Assembly (NCBI RefSeq): GCF_022829295.1
Contig: NZ_JAKSYH010000031.1
Span: 1-64,000, forward strand
DNA from: Methylobacterium sp. J-088
GTDB taxonomy: Bacteria; Pseudomonadota; Alphaproteobacteria; Rhizobiales; Beijerinckiaceae
DNA length: 64,000 bases
Direction: 5' to 3'
The position numbers and the translations under genes are program-made. This document shows, in pieces, positions 1-7,683 of this stretch (the stretch's first letter is position 1; every line of letters starts with the position of its first letter). The notes under the pieces were generated by a model, which was not told the DNA's origin, made no database searches, and was given only the letters and a program-made list of their open reading frames with translations.

Positions 1-58
1 ACCCTGTCAGCGCCTTGAAGGTGCGCGCGATCCTGAACTTTCTCGACCCTCACCCCAA

Positions 59-80
59 CCCTCTCCCGCACGGGAGAGGG
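59..80. repeat. Short perfect palindrome (REP-like)
   Basis: Two 10-base arms, CCCTCTCCCG and CGGGAGAGGG, flank a CA dinucleotide in non-coding DNA downstream of the terminase gene. A related CCTCTCCCGTGCGGG sequence occurs near 36.66 kb, so this looks like a dispersed extragenic palindrome rather than a gene-specific site. The first 215 bases otherwise hold no gene I can support. Confidence 0.7.
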
Positions 81-170
81 GGCATGTCGCGCTTGCCACC
101 CGTGTTGGCAGACGCGTGTCGTGTACCGTGGGCAAGCCAACGCTTCATCCGCTTAGCTCTTTGTTATGTC

Positions 171-215
171 GCAGGTTTTTGTCGCAAAACCGGTGGCCAC
201 TTTTGCGAAACCTGC
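171..215. repeat. Extragenic palindrome with ACCGGTGGCCACTT core
   Basis: The left arm (171-189) and right arm (201-215) pair as GCAGGTTT...CGCAAAA / TTTTGCGAAACCTGC, with a TTGT insertion in the left arm. The loop is CCGGTGGCCAC. The same loop core recurs in the hairpin at 57317-57361. It starts two bases past the terminase stop codon and could act as a transcript-end structure for that minus-strand gene. Confidence 0.65.
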
Positions 216-1538
216 TTAGAGCCGCCGGATGCGGGGTTCCGGCCGCACCTCCAGCATCAGATGCGTCAGCGCCCAGACCAGGGCGTCGAGCCGGTCGGGC
301 GAGCCCCCACCGGACAGGCCGTCCGGCCCGAAATCGCACAGCTCGTCCTCCAGCGCCGGAAAAGCCCCGACATGGTGGACGAGGCCGCGGGCATAGAGCA
401 GGGAGACCGGCTCGGCCCGCAGGTACTTGCCCCGCGTGGCATGGACCCGGGTCACCGGCACGGCGGGATCGCATTGCGCCAGCACGGCGGCCGCCATCTC
501 ACCGCCCTGGTTGACCTCGACCACGAGGGCGTCGGCCGCGAGCCGGTGGTAGAGCGCCAGCGCCGCCCCGGCCCAGGCCTGTGGCGTGGCGCGGGCCAGG
601 CTCGCATCGGCCAGCACGTAGGCCCGCCCATGCGCGCGGCCCGCCGCCACGATCCCGCAGGCATCCGAACGGGCCCCCGAACTCGCGGGCGGATCGACCG
701 CCACGACGATCCGCCCGAGATCGGGGGCGGCGGCGACCCGGCCGGCTTCGAGGCCGGCGCGGTCCCACAGGGCGTCGTCCCGGTCCTCGATCAACTCACC
801 GTCGAGTTCCTGGCGGCCGAGGCGCGTGCCGGCGTAGCGGCCGACCACGCGCTCCAGGAAATCCGGCGCGAGGTGCTCGGCGTTGTCGCGGGTCCGGGCG
901 CGGGTCACCACGGTGCGCGGGTCGTCGAGCAGGCGCCGGATCAGCGGCACCGGCCGCGGCGTGGTGGTGACGAGGTTGCGCGGCCGCGCGCCGAGGCGCA
1001 GGCCGAATTGCAGCATGTCGAAGGCCGCGTCCGGCCGGCGCCACTTGGCGGCCTCGTCGCACCATGCGGCCCCGAATTGGGGGCCGCGCAGGGCGTCCGG
1101 CTCCTCGGCCGAGAACGCCTGGGCCACGGCGCCGTTCGCCCATTCGAGGCGCCGTCGGCTCGGCGACCAGTCCGGCCGGCTCCGGCCGCGCCGGGGCAGG
1201 CCGAGGATCCCCGACGGGCCCTCGATCATCACCTCGCGCACGTCGTTATGCGTCTCCCCCACCAGCGCGATGCGCCCGACCGGCTCGGGCGTGAAGGCCG
1301 GATCGCCCCGCGCCTGGGCGTCGACCCACTCGGCCCCCGTGCGGGTCTTGCCGCTGCCGCGGCCGCCGATCACCGCCCAGGTCGTCCAAGGCTCGGCCCC
1401 GCTGAGCCCCGGATCGGCGGGCGGGAGCTGATCGGCGCGGGCCCGATGCAGCCAGTCGGCCTCAAGCGCCCGGATCAGTTCGGATGGCAGCGTGGCAAGA
1501 AAATCAGGCAGGCGCCCCGCCGCCGACAAAGCCATCAT
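216..1538 (-). CDS. Phage/GTA-type terminase large subunit
   Basis: This is the ATP-driven motor and nuclease that packages DNA into phage or gene-transfer-agent capsids. The 440-residue protein has a clear Walker A (GGRGSGKT, about residues 58-65), a Walker B-like WCDEAAKW, and a C-terminal nuclease-like half beginning at VAVDPPAS. The ATG at 1538 was preferred over upstream in-frame ATGs because it overlaps the preceding gene by only 35 bases; the next codon (1535) is also ATG. The upstream partner looks like a small terminase. No portal, protease or capsid gene follows before the window edge, where palindromic repeats begin. The resemblance is closest to the compact GTA/DNA-packaging family, but prophage origin is not excluded. 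Confidence 0.88.
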   Translation of the reverse strand: MMALSAAGRLPDFLATLPSELIRALEADWLHRARADQLPPADPGLSGAEPWTTWAVIGGRGSGKTRTGAEWVDAQARGDPAFTPEPVGRIALVGETHNDVREVMIEGPSGILGLPRRGRSRPDWSPSRRRLEWANGAVAQAFSAEEPDALRGPQFGAAWCDEAAKWRRPDAAFDMLQFGLRLGARPRNLVTTTPRPVPLIRRLLDDPRTVVTRARTRDNAEHLAPDFLERVVGRYAGTRLGRQELDGELIEDRDDALWDRAGLEAGRVAAAPDLGRIVVAVDPPASSGARSDACGIVAAGRAHGRAYVLADASLARATPQAWAGAALALYHRLAADALVVEVNQGGEMAAAVLAQCDPAVPVTRVHATRGKYLRAEPVSLLYARGLVHHVGAFPALEDELCDFGPDGLSGGGSPDRLDALVWALTHLMLEVRPEPRIRRL

Positions 1539-2154
1539 AGCGTCGCGCGATCTCCGCGCGGAGCGTGGGCAGGTCGCGATCGAGACCGTCATCGCCGCCC
1601 TCCCCCGTCGCGCCGTGGGCGCCCTCGGCATCGACCTCATCGAGCAGCCGCTTCAGGCCGCCGAGGTCGCGCAGGACCCGGGCGGATTCGGCGAAAGCCG
1701 CCCCCTCCCCGCTCAAAGCCGCATCAAAGGCGGCGATCTGCCGGGCGATGTGGCTGCGCAGATGCGCCCGCAGGGTCGCGGGATCGATCACCGACGCCGG
1801 ATCGCGCGGCGCGCCGCGGCGTGTCGGCCGCACCAGCGGCGTCAGCTGGATCGCCGCGCTCAGCCAAGCCATCGAATTCTGCCCGAAGCCCAGGGCCGCC
1901 GCGACGTCGGAGGAATCGTTGCCCGGTTGGCTCAGAAGCCGGGCGACCGCAAGGCGCCGCGGCTCGGGCCATTTCGCGACGACGGAGCGCCAGTGCGGCG
2001 GCCGCGGCCAGCCGGCCCGGGCGTTCCAGGTCTTGATCGTACTCAGGTGGACCCCGGTGCGGGCTGCGATCTCGGGGATCGTCAGCTCAGTCTCGCGCAG
2101 GAGCTGCAACACCGCGATGCGCCGTTCCGCGGGGTGCGCAGCGCCTACCTGCAT
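1504..2154 (-). CDS. HTH protein, putative terminase small subunit
   Basis: The 216-residue protein has an N-terminal helix-turn-helix of the kind found in small terminases and resolvases (ELTIPEIAARTGVHLSTIKTW, about residues 23-43). It is followed by a second possible DNA-binding segment (DVAAALGFGQNSMAW) and a helical C-terminus. Small terminases recognise DNA and load the large subunit. The functional call rests on the HTH plus the 35-base overlap with the large terminase gene downstream. A stand-alone regulator is the alternative. The ATG at 2154 is the first in-frame start and leaves a 350-base intergenic region shared with the divergent kinase gene. Confidence 0.65.
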   Translation of the reverse strand: MQVGAAHPAERRIAVLQLLRETELTIPEIAARTGVHLSTIKTWNARAGWPRPPHWRSVVAKWPEPRRLAVARLLSQPGNDSSDVAAALGFGQNSMAWLSAAIQLTPLVRPTRRGAPRDPASVIDPATLRAHLRSHIARQIAAFDAALSGEGAAFAESARVLRDLGGLKRLLDEVDAEGAHGATGEGGDDGLDRDLPTLRAEIARRYDGFVGGGAPA

Positions 2155-2506
2155 CGCCGCCTCTCCGCATACGTCTCGACCGTGCCTTGGTGATAGCCCG
2201 GCAGCGGGCCGGTGTCAAGCGCAAATTCCTAGGATGGGCATATTTTGAGGATTCTTGCATCCGTGGCAGGCCGTTGGCCGGCAAAGTCCCGCGCGATGGG
2301 AAAAGCGCTCCCACATGCCCGCCGGCACGGGCCGCCTCCACTCCGTGCGCCGCCTACGTCTCTGGCCGGTCGATCATCCCGCTCCCTGTGCATGAGCACT
2401 CCAAAGGCGGCTGAACACCGGAACGGCACCCGGGTCGGCACGTTGACCGGCGCTATCCACTCACACTTGACTCCTCACACACGCGCCAAAGCGAATCGGA
2501 TCGAGA
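2155..2506. other. Intergenic region, divergent promoters
   Basis: This 352-base gap separates the minus-strand packaging genes from the plus-strand kinase. The only clear element is the EcfG-type promoter at 2420-2444. No open reading frame here looks coding. Confidence 0.6.
2420..2444 (+). promoter_or_regulatory. EcfG (general stress sigma factor) promoter
   Basis: GGAAC at 2420-2424 and CGTT at 2441-2444 are separated by exactly 16 bases. This is a full match to the alphaproteobacterial EcfG consensus GGAAC-N16/17-CGTT. It lies 62 bases upstream of the ATG of the HisKA_2 kinase, a normal leader length. EcfG is released by the PhyR-NepR partner switch; the link to this gene is inferred from the match and spacing. 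Confidence 0.75.
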
Positions 2507-3601
2507 ATGGTCGGACAGCCCCCAGGGTCCGGAACGGCTGAGCCGAAGGGCGATGGTCCTGCGGAGGCTTCCGAAATGGTGCCGACCCCGGGGACCGCCG
2601 AGGCGGCGGCCCTGAGCGACAGCTTCAGGCGTTTCGCCGATGTCGTGCCGCTGATGATGTGGCGTTCCGATGCGCACGGCCACGCGATCCACCACAACGA
2701 GTGCTGGCTGGAATTCACCGGGCGCCCGCTCGCAGCGGAACTCGGCCTCGGCTGGCGCGAGGGGCTGCACCCCGAGGATTTCGAGCGTCACGCCGGAATC
2801 GTCGCGGAGGCCTTCGGGTCTCGGGTGCCGTTCACGGTGGAATTCCGCCTGCGGCGTCACGACGGCGTCTATCGCTGGTTGCTGGATACCGCGCGCCCGC
2901 TGGTCGAGGACGGGCGATTCCAGGGCTATCTCGGCTCCTGCTTCGACATTACCGACCGCAAGCATGCCGAGGAGCATATCGAGCACGCGCTCGCCGAGAA
3001 GGAGACGCTGCTCGCCGAGGTCTACCACCGGGTCCGCAACAACCTTCAGGTAATGGTCAGCCTGATCGGCCTGTACGGGCGGGCGGCGCCGGATGCCTGC
3101 CGCGGCAGCTTCGAGGCGCTGGGCCAGCGGGTCCGGGCGATCGCCCTGGTGCAGCAGCACCTGCACGAGGCGCCGCACATCGCCTCCATCGACCTGCGGG
3201 ATTACCTGCACCGCCTGGCCTCGGGCCTCGGCCAGCTCCGGCGGGCCGGACGCATCAGCGTTCAGGTCGAGGGCGCGGGCAACGGCCTCGTGGAGCCCCG
3301 CACCGCCAACGCGCTCGGCATGATCGTGGCCGAAATCGTGGCGGAGTGCCTGGACGCCACGGCCGAGCACGTCGCCTGCGCGATCAGCATCGGCCTGGAC
3401 GCCGCGGCGGGCCAGCCGCTCTGCGTCTCGATCGTGTCCGGTGTCAGCGAGATGGCGGCCTCCGGTCGCCCCAATGTGCCGAAGCTCGGACCCCGCCTCA
3501 TCGCGGCCTATGCGGCGCAGGCCGAGATCGCGGTGTCCGGGGATGCCAGCCCGACCGATCCCCTGAGGCTGACCCTGCCGCCGAGCGCCACGGCGCAATG
3601 A
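2507..3601 (+). CDS. PAS-HisKA_2 sensor kinase with degenerate ATPase domain
   Basis: The 364-residue soluble protein has a PAS/PAC domain (about 35-152, ending GSCFDITDRKHAEEH), then a HisKA_2-type dimerisation and phosphoacceptor segment with His174 in EVYHRVRNNLQVM. There is no membrane segment, so it is probably cytosolic. The C-terminal ATPase is abnormal. Where the family has two N-box asparagines this protein has Ala275 and Glu280 (MIVAEIVAEC), and no DxGxG motif is visible. Kinases of this class feed PhyR in the general stress response, and an exact EcfG promoter lies upstream. The gene may encode a pseudokinase, a scaffold or a phosphatase-like regulator; this is inference from the missing residues. 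Confidence 0.82.
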   Translation: MVGQPPGSGTAEPKGDGPAEASEMVPTPGTAEAAALSDSFRRFADVVPLMMWRSDAHGHAIHHNECWLEFTGRPLAAELGLGWREGLHPEDFERHAGIVAEAFGSRVPFTVEFRLRRHDGVYRWLLDTARPLVEDGRFQGYLGSCFDITDRKHAEEHIEHALAEKETLLAEVYHRVRNNLQVMVSLIGLYGRAAPDACRGSFEALGQRVRAIALVQQHLHEAPHIASIDLRDYLHRLASGLGQLRRAGRISVQVEGAGNGLVEPRTANALGMIVAEIVAECLDATAEHVACAISIGLDAAAGQPLCVSIVSGVSEMAASGRPNVPKLGPRLIAAYAAQAEIAVSGDASPTDPLRLTLPPSATAQ

Positions 3602-3697
3602 CCCGCGGCGCAACGACTAGCCGCGTCGCCCGGCCCCGTCGCCATGGCCGCCGGACCGGCCTATAGCGGCACGGCCCCCTTCCGGATCCGGACGAGC

Positions 3698-4126
3698 ATG
3701 CTGCCCCCGATCGACACCATCATCGAAAATTTTGAGATCGTCGAGGACGACGATATGCGGCTCGAATATCTGATCGAGCTCGGCCGCGCCCTGCCGCCGA
3801 TGCCCGAATCCCTGCGCAGCGAGGCCAACCGGGTCCATGGCTGCGAGAGCCAGGTCTGGATCGAGACGGCCGCCGAGGGCTCGGGCGCGGAGCGGCACCT
3901 GCGGCTGCAGGGGTTCAGCGATTCGTTCATCGTCCGCGGCTTCGTCGCGCTGATGGTCGCGTTCTACACCGGCAAGACCCCGCGCGAGGCCGCTGAGACC
4001 GATGGGCTGGACCTGTTCCGGCAGCTCCGCTTCGGCTCCCACGTGACATCGAAGCGGTCGAACGGCGTGCGGGCGATGGCCGAGCGCATCCACCGGGACG
4101 CGACCCGGCTCGCCGCTGAGGCATAA
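3698..4126 (+). CDS. sufE: SufE family cysteine desulfuration protein
   Basis: SufE accepts persulfide sulfur from the cysteine desulfurase SufS and passes it to the Fe-S scaffold complex in the cytosol. The 142-residue product matches the family in length. It carries the conserved HGCESQVW segment with the acceptor cysteine, the preceding LxYLIELGRALPPMP, and the C-terminal LFRQLRFGSHVTSKRSNGV. The ATG at 3698 (MLPPIDTI) fits the family N-terminus; an in-frame ATG 54 bases upstream would add a non-homologous tail. No other suf gene is adjacent. The DUF6456 gene converges 13 bases downstream. Confidence 0.93.
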   Translation: MLPPIDTIIENFEIVEDDDMRLEYLIELGRALPPMPESLRSEANRVHGCESQVWIETAAEGSGAERHLRLQGFSDSFIVRGFVALMVAFYTGKTPREAAETDGLDLFRQLRFGSHVTSKRSNGVRAMAERIHRDATRLAAEA

Positions 4127-4139
4127 GGCGCGCCTGACC

Positions 4140-4994
4140 TCACCCCCGCCATAGGCGCAGCCGCGCCCGCTCCGGCCCGGTCGCCTCCCGCTCCAGGCCG
4201 TAATGCTCGGCGAGCCGACCGAGGGCGATGCGTGCCACGACCTTGGCGGAGCGGGCCGGCCAGCGCCGCTCGACCTCGATCCGCTCCAGCCCTTTCAGGA
4301 AGCCGCAGAGATCGATCAGCAGGCCGGACAGGTCGCCGCCGACCGCATCGAGGGCGCCGCGCACCCGCTGCCGGGCCGCGATCACGTGGTCGGCCGCCGA
4401 GGCCGGGTCGCGCGGGCCGCCGCCATCGACCCGCGTGGCCCCGAACTCGCTGCCCATCCGGGGCAGCAGCGCGGCGGCGGTCATGTCCCGCCGCAGCCGC
4501 TCGCCGGCCTCGAAGCAGGCGGCGTCGATCAGCGGGACGCCGTCCCGGCCACGGCGGCGCACCATCCAGGCGAGCGGGTTCTCGGCGGCGTTGCGCAGGA
4601 CGGGCTCCGCCATCCGGTCCTCCTGCTCCACGACCAAGTCACGGTGCTGCGCGGCGAACGCGGCCTCGCCCCCCGCCGCCTGCCGGCGGAGGCGCGACCG
4701 GCCGGCTGTGCTGATCGTCAGCCGCGTACCGGCGGCATCCCACTCCGCCAGATCGGCCGCCGCGAGGGCCCGGCCTGAAGCCGCCGCGAAGCGCCGGCTT
4801 CCCACCGAGATTCCGTCGCCCCCGCGCCGGACGATCAGCGAACCCTCGGCGAGCGGGTCGGGCCGGGCATAAGCACATGGCTCGCCCAGCCGAGTCAGCA
4901 GGCGGGCGGCCTCAGGGGGCAGATCGGTCGCTGGCTTCGCGCGTCGTTTCGACGGGGCGACGCTGCGGGGACCTTGCCCGACGCTTATGTTCAT
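4140..4994 (-). CDS. DUF6456 domain-containing protein
   Basis: The 284-residue protein is recognised by its C-terminal DUF6456 signature (GDLSGLLIDLCGFLKGLE followed by WPARSAKVVARIALGRLAEHYGL). An Arg/Ala-rich N-terminus precedes a region that may form a winged-helix fold. Members occur widely in alphaproteobacteria and are suspected DNA-binding proteins, but no experimental function is known to me. There is no signal peptide. The gene is monocistronic and converges on sufE. Confidence 0.75.
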   Translation of the reverse strand: MNISVGQGPRSVAPSKRRAKPATDLPPEAARLLTRLGEPCAYARPDPLAEGSLIVRRGGDGISVGSRRFAAASGRALAAADLAEWDAAGTRLTISTAGRSRLRRQAAGGEAAFAAQHRDLVVEQEDRMAEPVLRNAAENPLAWMVRRRGRDGVPLIDAACFEAGERLRRDMTAAALLPRMGSEFGATRVDGGGPRDPASAADHVIAARQRVRGALDAVGGDLSGLLIDLCGFLKGLERIEVERRWPARSAKVVARIALGRLAEHYGLEREATGPERARLRLWRG

Positions 4995-5089
4995 GATTTG
5001 TTCCTAAGTGGGTGAACGCGACAAGACGCACGCGCAGTGTCTCAGGAATTTCGAGAACCTCAAGGCTTTTTTGCCTATATCCCCAGCGA

Positions 5090-5311
5090 TCAGTTCGGAG
5101 CTTGCCGAGCCGGGCGCGTCGGCGGCCGATGCAGGATCTCGGCGATCTCGTCTTCCGACTTGTCCCGCACGTCGTAGCCCATCGCCTCGAGTCGATCGAT
5201 CAGCGCGGGGCTGCTGGTCGCCGAGCGCGCCGTCCATTGCGCCAGGACGTCGTTCACCTGCTCCAAGTCCGGCGTGGGGTGATCGGGCTGCGGATCGGGG
5301 GCTTTGGCCAT
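5090..5311 (-). CDS. Hypothetical protein, 73 aa
   Basis: This small soluble protein has a Pro/Asp-rich N-terminus (MAKAPDPQPDHPTPD) and a predicted helical body (LEQVNDVLAQWTAR, PALIDRLEAMGYDVRDKSEDEIAEIL). The ATG at 5311 has a GAAGGTG ribosome site just upstream. A longer in-frame extension is possible but has no comparable site. The family is not recognised. It is divergent from the oligopeptidase gene. Confidence 0.55.
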   Translation of the reverse strand: MAKAPDPQPDHPTPDLEQVNDVLAQWTARSATSSPALIDRLEAMGYDVRDKSEDEIAEILHRPPTRPARQAPN

Positions 5312-5525
5312 GTCGGCACCTTCGATTCGGGTCGGCGACCGCCCGCGCGGATGCGCCGCGGCCAGCGGCTCAACGCCTGAGGTCGGAACGGGCTCCCGGC
5401 CGCTGCCGCGCCCCACGCAGGGCGCGGCGGCCCGGGACCAGCCCTGCACCGGGCCGTCTTGCCATCCCGCGCGCCAGCGCGACACATGCCTGGCCCGCAG
5501 GTGACGGGATCCAATGGGAGACACG

Positions 5526-7673
5526 ATGACGGAGATCGGCCGAGGCTTCCCGGCGCACCAGACCGGGATGCCGATTGCCCACCCCATCGCCGAGGCGCGG
5601 CCCCGGCGGTTCAGCGTGCACGGGCAGGAGATCACAGATCCCTATGCGTGGCTCAAGGCCGAGAACTGGCAGACGGTCCTCAAGGACCCCGCTGCGCTGC
5701 CCGAAGACATCGCCGCCTACCTGAAGGCCGAGAACGCTTTCGCCGAATCGGCGCTCGCCCGGACAGCGGATCTTCGCAAGCAGCTGGTCGCCGAGATGCG
5801 TGGACGGATCCAGGAGGACGAGAGCGGCGTCCCGGATCCGGACGGACCGTTCGCCTACTACACACGCCACCGGGAGGGCGGGCAGCACCCGCTGATCTGC
5901 CGACGTCCGGCGACCTCGCCCGATGTGCCCGAATCCGGACCGGACCCGGTCGAGACGATCCTGATCGACGGCGACCAGGAGGGCGCCGGCCTGCCGTTCT
6001 TCGAGATTGCCGCAGCCGTCCATTCCGATGACCACGCGCGCCTCGCCTGGAGCGCCGACACCAAGGGATCGGAACTCTACACGATCCGGGTGCGCGACAT
6101 AGCAACCGGTCTCGACCTCGACGACCGGGTCGAGGCGACCTCCGGCGAGGCGGTCTGGGCCGCGGACGGGGACAGCTTCTGGTACGTGGCGCTCGACGCC
6201 AACCACCGCCCCGCCAAGGTCCTGCGTCACCGCCTCGGCACGGCCCAGAGCGCGGACGAGACGGTCTATACCGAGCGGGATGCCGGCTATTTCGTCCATA
6301 TCGGTAAAACCCAGTCCGGCGCCTTCCTCGACGTGACCGCAAGCGATCACGAGACATCCGAGGTCCGGCTTTTGGACCGGCAGGCGGCGGAGGCACCGTT
6401 GCGCCTCGTGCATCCGCGGGAGCCGCTCCTGATCTACGGCGTGGAGCACCGGGGCGACCGGCTGTTCATCCGGACCAACGCGGACGGCGCCGAGGATTTC
6501 AAGATCGTCACCGCGCCGCTCGACGATCCGGGCCGGGCCAGCTGGACCGACCTCGTACCCCATCGGCCGGGGGTGATGATCCGCCACCTGCACCTGCTCG
6601 CGGATCACCTGATCCGGCTGGAAATCGAGAATGCGCGGCCGCGGATCGTGGTGCGTGACCTCGCGGACGATTCCGAGCACACGGTCGCCTTCGACGAAGA
6701 GGCCTATTCCCTCGGCCTGCGCGCCGGACTCGCCTTCGACACGCAGACGATCCGTTTCGTCTACTCGTCGATGACGACCCCATCGGAGACCTGGGACTAC
6801 GGGTGCCGGTCCAAGGCACGCACCCTGCGCAAGCGGCAGGCGGTGCCGAGCGGGCACGACCCGGCGGCCTACGTGACGCGGCGGCTGTTCGCCACCGCGC
6901 CGGACGGCGAGCGGGTGCCGATCTCGCTGCTGCACCGGCGGGATCTCGTCCTCGACGGCAGCGCGCCGCTGCTGCTCTACGGCTACGGCTCCTACGGCAC
7001 GCTGATGCCGGCGGCGTTCCGGACCAGCCTGCTGGGTCTCGTCGACCGCGGCTTCGTCTACGCCATCGCGCATATCCGCGGCGGCACCGAGAAGGGCTGG
7101 CGCTGGTACCTCGACGGCAAGCGTGAGAAGAAGCCCAACACCTTCACGGACTTCATCGCCTGCGCGCAGGCGCTGATCGCGGCCCGCTACACCGCCGAGA
7201 AACGCATCGTCGCCCATGGTGGATCGGCGGGCGGCATGCTGATGGGGGCGGTGGCCAACATGGCGCCCGGGCTGTTCGCCGGCATCGTGGCCGATGTGCC
7301 CTTCGTCGACGTGCTCAACACGATGCTCGACGCCGAACTGCCGCTGACCCCGCCCGAATGGCCCGAATGGGGCAATCCGGCCGAGAGCGAGGCCGCCTTC
7401 CGGACGATCCTTTCGTACTCGCCATACGACAACGTCGCCGCGCAGGATTACCCGGCGATCCTGGCGCTCGGCGGCCTCACCGACCCGCGGGTGACCTACT
7501 GGGAGCCGGCCAAGTGGGTGGCGCGGTTGCGCGCCACCATGACGGGGGGCGGCCCGGTATTCCTGCGGATCAACATGGAGGCCGGCCACGGCGGCGCCGC
7601 CGGACGGTTCGACCGGCTGGAGGAGGTGGCGTTGATCTATGCGTTCGCGCTGATGGCGGTGGGAAAGGCTTGA
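5526..7673 (+). CDS. ptrB: Oligopeptidase B (S9A prolyl oligopeptidase family)
   Basis: This serine peptidase cleaves short peptides after basic residues. The 715-residue protein has the expected beta-propeller first half and an alpha/beta-hydrolase second half. The nucleophile serine lies in HGGSAGGMLMG (about residue 566), the likely catalytic Asp in TDPRVTYWEP (about 653) and the His in AGHGGAAGRF (about 687). IRGGTEKGWRWYLDGK is a family hallmark. No signal peptide is seen, so it is cytosolic. The ATG at 5526 sits 5 bases after GGGAG; an ATG at 5514 overlaps that ribosome site and is less likely. It ends 10 bases before the convergent AsmA gene. A long open frame on the opposite strand is a codon-bias shadow. 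Confidence 0.93.
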   Translation: MTEIGRGFPAHQTGMPIAHPIAEARPRRFSVHGQEITDPYAWLKAENWQTVLKDPAALPEDIAAYLKAENAFAESALARTADLRKQLVAEMRGRIQEDESGVPDPDGPFAYYTRHREGGQHPLICRRPATSPDVPESGPDPVETILIDGDQEGAGLPFFEIAAAVHSDDHARLAWSADTKGSELYTIRVRDIATGLDLDDRVEATSGEAVWAADGDSFWYVALDANHRPAKVLRHRLGTAQSADETVYTERDAGYFVHIGKTQSGAFLDVTASDHETSEVRLLDRQAAEAPLRLVHPREPLLIYGVEHRGDRLFIRTNADGAEDFKIVTAPLDDPGRASWTDLVPHRPGVMIRHLHLLADHLIRLEIENARPRIVVRDLADDSEHTVAFDEEAYSLGLRAGLAFDTQTIRFVYSSMTTPSETWDYGCRSKARTLRKRQAVPSGHDPAAYVTRRLFATAPDGERVPISLLHRRDLVLDGSAPLLLYGYGSYGTLMPAAFRTSLLGLVDRGFVYAIAHIRGGTEKGWRWYLDGKREKKPNTFTDFIACAQALIAARYTAEKRIVAHGGSAGGMLMGAVANMAPGLFAGIVADVPFVDVLNTMLDAELPLTPPEWPEWGNPAESEAAFRTILSYSPYDNVAAQDYPAILALGGLTDPRVTYWEPAKWVARLRATMTGGGPVFLRINMEAGHGGAAGRFDRLEEVALIYAFALMAVGKA

Positions 7674-7683
7674 GACCCGTCGT

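Noticed and set aside
15..2036. A 673-codon plus-strand open frame opposite the terminase genes
   Set aside because: Arg/Pro/Gly-rich low-complexity translation with no motif. It is a high-GC shadow of the two minus-strand packaging genes.
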